Of a DNA stretch of 38,180 bases, positions 35,662 through 38,180 are shown piece by piece. Source of the stretch: Pseudomonadota bacterium (GTDB lineage: Bacteria > Pseudomonadota > Gammaproteobacteria > Burkholderiales > Burkholderiaceae_C); the NCBI GenBank assembly GCA_020161215.1, contig JAIUOM010000028.1, positions 1-38,180 on the forward strand, read 5' to 3'. The position numbers and the translations under genes were made by a program. Under the pieces are notes generated by a model. It did not search any database, had not been told where the DNA came from, and saw only the letters and a list, made by a program, of their open reading frames with translations. The first letter of the stretch is position 1; each line of letters begins with the position of its first letter.

Positions 35662-36141
35662 TCAGACCCGGGCAATCGTATTGGTGCGCCGCACCTTCTG
35701 CTGCAACTGAATGATGCCGTACAGCAGAGCCTCCGCCGTGGGCGGGCAGCCGGGCACGTAGACATCGACCGGCACGATGCGGTCGCAGCCGCGCACCACC
35801 GAGTAGCTGTAGTGGTAGTAACCGCCGCCATTGGCGCACGAGCCCATGGACAGCACCCAGCGCGGCTCGGCCATCTGGTCGTAGACCTTGCGCAGCGCCG
35901 GCGCCATCTTGTTGCACAGCGTACCGGCCACGATCATCAGATCGGACTGGCGCGGGCTGGCGCGGAACACCTCGGCGCCAAAGCGCGCGATGTCGTAGCG
36001 CGCGGCCGCCGCGTGCATCATTTCCACGGCACAACAGGCCAAACCAAAGGTCACCGGCCACAGCGAGCCGGTCTTGGCCCAGTTCACCACCGTGTCGACG
36101 CCGGTAAGCAGAAAGCCTTTTTGCTGAAGCTGATCATTCAT
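35662..36141 (-). CDS. nuoB: NADH-quinone oxidoreductase subunit B
   Basis: The 159-residue subunit carries the terminal cluster N2 with the adjacent Cys36-Cys37 of LACCAVEMM, Cys102 in GSCANGG and Cys132 in [11 protein letters not shown]2 passes electrons to quinone at the NuoB/NuoD interface. The gap to nuoA is 39 bases. Confidence 0.97.
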   Translation of the reverse strand: MNDQLQQKGFLLTGVDTVVNWAKTGSLWPVTFGLACCAVEMMHAAAARYDIARFGAEVFRASPRQSDLMIVAGTLCNKMAPALRKVYDQMAEPRWVLSMGSCANGGGYYHYSYSVVRGCDRIVPVDVYVPGCPPTAEALLYGIIQLQQKVRRTNTIARV

Positions 36142-36180
36142 GCGCGTATTTCCAGTCGATGCGTGCCACGCCGCCCAGAC

Positions 36181-36540
36181 TCACTCCCAATCGAGCGCGC
36201 CCTTTTTCCATTCGTACACAAAACCGACCACCAGGATGGTCAGAAAAATGAGCACGGCGACAAACCCAGTCATGCCCACGTCCTTGAGCACCACGGCCCA
36301 GGGAAACAGAAAGGCGATTTCCAGGTCGAACAGGATGAACAGGATGGCCACGAGGTAATAGCGCACATCGAATTTCATGCGCGCGTCCTCGAAAGCCTCG
36401 AAGCCGCACTCGTAGGGGGAGTTCTTTGCCGCGTCGGGTTTGTGCGGCTTTAGGAAATTACCCATGGCCAGGCACAGCGCCCCGACACCCAACCCCACCA
36501 AAATGAAGAGCAAGACAGGAAGGTACTCGGCGAGATTCAT
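36181..36540 (-). CDS. nuoA: NADH-quinone oxidoreductase subunit A
   Basis: The 119-residue subunit has three spans and the conserved cysteine loop [20 protein letters not shown], followed by the acidic span [21 protein letters not shown] 36540 begins [12 protein letters not shown]; the upstream in-frame extension runs toward the tRNA gene and is not used. It is the first gene of nuoA-N, 59 bases after tRNA-Leu. No separate promoter is evident in that gap, so read-through from the tRNA or secG side is possible. Confidence 0.96.
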   Translation of the reverse strand: MNLAEYLPVLLFILVGLGVGALCLAMGNFLKPHKPDAAKNSPYECGFEAFEDARMKFDVRYYLVAILFILFDLEIAFLFPWAVVLKDVGMTGFVAVLIFLTILVVGFVYEWKKGALDWE

Positions 36541-36599
36541 CGGGTGTCTTCTTCTGTAGCAGCCAAGTACCCGCACGCGAGCCCTTGGCAAGATGTATC

Positions 36600-36684
36600 T
36601 GGTGCCGTCGGCGAGACTCGAACTCGCACAGCTTTCGCCACTACCCCCTCAAGATAGCGTGTCTACCAATTTCACCACGACGGC
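36600..36684 (-). tRNA. leuU: tRNA-Leu (anticodon GAG)
   Basis: The 85-base gene includes an encoded CCA. Acceptor strands GCCGTCG and CGACGGC pair fully. The D-arm has GAAATTGGTAGAC, the anticodon loop CTTGAGG gives GAG, a long variable arm typical of class II leucine tRNAs follows, and the T-arm holds GTTCGAGTC. It reads CUC/CUU codons and lies between secG and nuoA. Confidence 0.97.
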
Positions 36685-36758
36685 AGTCATTTTCGGGCCC
36701 GCCCGCAGTGCCATCAGCACCCGATGCGTAGCCCCGAAACAGCTGGCAGTTTACCCTG

Positions 36759-36779
36759 AAAAACCCTCGGTTTCGGGGG
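36759..36779 (-). terminator. Candidate terminator after secG
   Basis: On the minus strand CCCCCGAAACCGAGGG forms a short imperfect stem followed by TTTTT (36763-36759), 36 bases past the secG stop and before the tRNA gene. The stem is weak, so some read-through is likely. Confidence 0.45.
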
Positions 36780-36814
36780 TAAGCCAGCGATTTAGCGCTC
36801 AGCTTGCAGCGCCC

Positions 36815-37240
36815 TTACTTGGTGGGAATCTGCGCCGCGCCCGTGGCCGGCACAGAGGCGGCCGGCGCGGCACTGCCGACAGGCGACGCACCGGACGGAA
36901 TGGCCGCGGCCGCGCCTGCGGCCGATGCGCCGCTGGCCGGCGGCACGACCACGGTGGACTGCTCCAGCACACTGGTGCCCGTGCCAGTCGGGGCCGAGCG
37001 CACGCTGAAACCGAAATACGCCAGGGCCAACGTGCTGGCCAGGAACACGGTGGCCAACACCCCCGTCGCCCGCGACAGGAAGTTGGCGCTGCCGGAAGCT
37101 CCGAACAAGCTGCCCGAAGCCCCGCTGCCAAACGCCGCGCCCATGTCGGCGCCCTTGCCGTGCTGCACCAGGATCAGCCCAACCATGGCCAGCGCCGACA
37201 CCATCTGGAGCACCAGCACCAGGTTCAAGACGACATTCAT
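36815..37240 (-). CDS. secG: Protein translocase subunit SecG
   Basis: The 141-residue protein has the two SecG spans (LNLVLVLQMVSALAMVGLILV and VLATVFLASTLALAYFGF) around the conserved loop QHGKGADMGAAFGSGASGSLFG. It assists SecYE in protein export. After the second span it ends in a low-complexity Ala/Ser/Pro/Gly tail of about 60 residues, common in betaproteobacterial SecG. It lies 39 bases after tpiA. Confidence 0.95.
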   Translation of the reverse strand: MNVVLNLVLVLQMVSALAMVGLILVQHGKGADMGAAFGSGASGSLFGASGSANFLSRATGVLATVFLASTLALAYFGFSVRSAPTGTGTSVLEQSTVVVPPASGASAAGAAAAIPSGASPVGSAAPAASVPATGAAQIPTK

Positions 37241-37279
37241 TCCTCTACTCCAAAATCAATAGCATGCGTGGCTTGTGCA

Positions 37280-38029
37280 TCAAGCCGCGGCGCCCACAAT
37301 CTTCAGAAAATCCGGGGCCTTCAGCGCGGCCCCACCAATCAGCCCGCCGTCGATGTCCGGCTGCGCCAGCAGCTCGGCGGCGTTGGCCGCGTTCATGCTG
37401 CCGCCGTACAGGATGCGCACGCGCTCCGCGTGTTCGGTGGCGGCCTTGAGCTGCGCGCGCAGCACTGCGTGCACCTGCTGGGCCTCGCCCGGCGTGGCGG
37501 TCTTTCCGGTGCCAATGGCCCACACCGGTTCATAGGCCACCACGATCTCGCTGATGCAGTGACCATTGAGATGAATCACCGCCGACAGTTGACGCTTGAC
37601 GATGAACTCCGTCATGCCCTCCTCGCGCTCGCGCAGGGTCTCGCCCACGCACACGATGGGGGTGATGCCAGCGGCCAGCGCGCGCTTGACCTTGATGGCC
37701 ACGTGCACGTCGGTCTCGCCCTGGTGCTGGCGACGCTCGCTGTGGCCGACGATGGCGTAGCGCACGCCGAAATCGCGCAGCATGGTGGCCGACACATCGC
37801 CGGTGAAAGCGCCGTTGTCGTGTTGCGACACGTCCTGCGCACCCAAGGCGATGGCCTCCTGCCCGGCCAGCAGGCCTTGCACCTGCGCCAGATAGGCGGC
37901 GGGAGGGCACACGGCCACGTCGCAGCCGGGTTGACCGATGCCGGCCAGCAGTGCCTCCAGCAGCGCCTGGTTGGCCGCCAGGCCGCCGTTCATCTTCCAG
38001 TTGCCGGCAATCAGTTGCTTGGTGGCCAT
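37280..38029 (-). CDS. tpiA: Triosephosphate isomerase
   Basis: The 249-residue glycolytic enzyme interconverts dihydroxyacetone phosphate and glyceraldehyde 3-phosphate. Catalytic residues are Lys12 (AGNWKMNG), His96 (VGHSERR) and Glu167 ([11 protein letters not shown]); the phosphate loop [13 protein letters not shown] follows. All key residues are intact and the length is normal. It starts 7 bases after the quinone oxidoreductase gene and precedes secG. Confidence 0.98.
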   Translation of the reverse strand: MATKQLIAGNWKMNGGLAANQALLEALLAGIGQPGCDVAVCPPAAYLAQVQGLLAGQEAIALGAQDVSQHDNGAFTGDVSATMLRDFGVRYAIVGHSERRQHQGETDVHVAIKVKRALAAGITPIVCVGETLREREEGMTEFIVKRQLSAVIHLNGHCISEIVVAYEPVWAIGTGKTATPGEAQQVHAVLRAQLKAATEHAERVRILYGGSMNAANAAELLAQPDIDGGLIGGAALKAPDFLKIVGAAA

Positions 38030-38036
38030 GCTTGGA

Positions 38037-38180
38037 TCACTCCCAGGTCAGGACGATCTTGCCGACGTGCTGACCGCTTTGCATCAGCGCGTGCGCGCGC
38101 GCGGCGCCGCTGGGCAGACCATCGACCGCCTGCAGCGCGGGGAACACGCTGTGGATCACCGGACGAATGCGCCCTTGCTA
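38037..38180 (-). CDS. NAD(P)H quinone oxidoreductase, C-terminal fragment cut by the window edge
   Basis: Only the last 47 residues are in the window. [19 protein letters not shown] and [18 protein letters not shown] match the C-terminus of zinc-free MDR-family quinone oxidoreductases (Qor or PIG3 type). The gene runs off the right edge. The outermost three bases, read in this frame, are TAG, which would be a stop just upstream of the conserved part; see the finding on this point. It is 7 bases before tpiA. Confidence 0.7.

Noticed and set aside
37245-37265. Possible seventh AT-rich repeat near the secG/tpiA gap
   Set aside because: Only the ATGCTATTGATTTTGG tail resembles the family on the minus strand; the first box at the right distance is missing.
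1-38180. Prophage, insertion sequence or defence system
   Set aside because: No integrase, transposase, phage structural, toxin-antitoxin or nuclease genes were recognised; all intact genes are core metabolic or division genes.

Overview
The window is a stretch of high-GC chromosome that looks like a betaproteobacterium of the order Burkholderiales, most likely family Comamonadaceae. The evidence is the nuoA-N order with separate nuoC and nuoD, the secG/tRNA-Leu(GAG)/nuoA junction, DUF2818 after nuoN, an hemN/fnr divergon, zapA followed by 6S RNA, and two kinds of short dispersed repeat that resemble ones I remember from Comamonadaceae genomes. No species can be assigned from this alone.

Positions 1-15300 (minus strand) hold one long cobalamin locus that reads away from a cobalamin riboswitch at 15085-15292. 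In transcription order it holds btuB (outer-membrane receptor), cobB, a signal-less BtuF-like protein, cobU, btuF, btuC, btuD, cobO, ogt, cbiB, cobD, cobQ, cobT, cobS and a truncated cobC. Together these import corrinoids, adenosylate them, amidate and attach the aminopropanol arm, and assemble the lower nucleotide loop. No corrin-ring genes are present here. Many junctions are 4-base ATGA/GTGA overlaps, so the set looks like one translationally coupled operon. Short repeats sit in it, some inside coding sequence.

Positions 15334-17176 (plus strand) carry a ZapB-like coiled-coil gene, zapA, 6S RNA and a TauE/SafE permease, followed by a GC-rich tandem repeat. Positions 17545-20667 are a microaerobic block: a second TauE/SafE-like membrane protein, hemN, a palindromic FNR site, and a divergent fnr-type regulator with all four cluster cysteines.

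Positions 20704-36540 (minus strand) are the complete 14-gene complex I operon nuoA-N with three small genes at its end (DUF2818, a Nudix hydrolase, DUF1178). I found no copy of either repeat family in this block. Upstream are tRNA-Leu(GAG), secG, tpiA and the 3' end of a quinone oxidoreductase gene cut by the window edge.

The most unusual content is the repeat load of the cobalamin operon. Six copies of an AT-rich element share a GTCGGCG-like box and a TAGCTATT-like box exactly 15 bases apart. A GC-rich hairpin element is inserted in frame twice in cobQ, lengthening the protein by roughly 80 residues.
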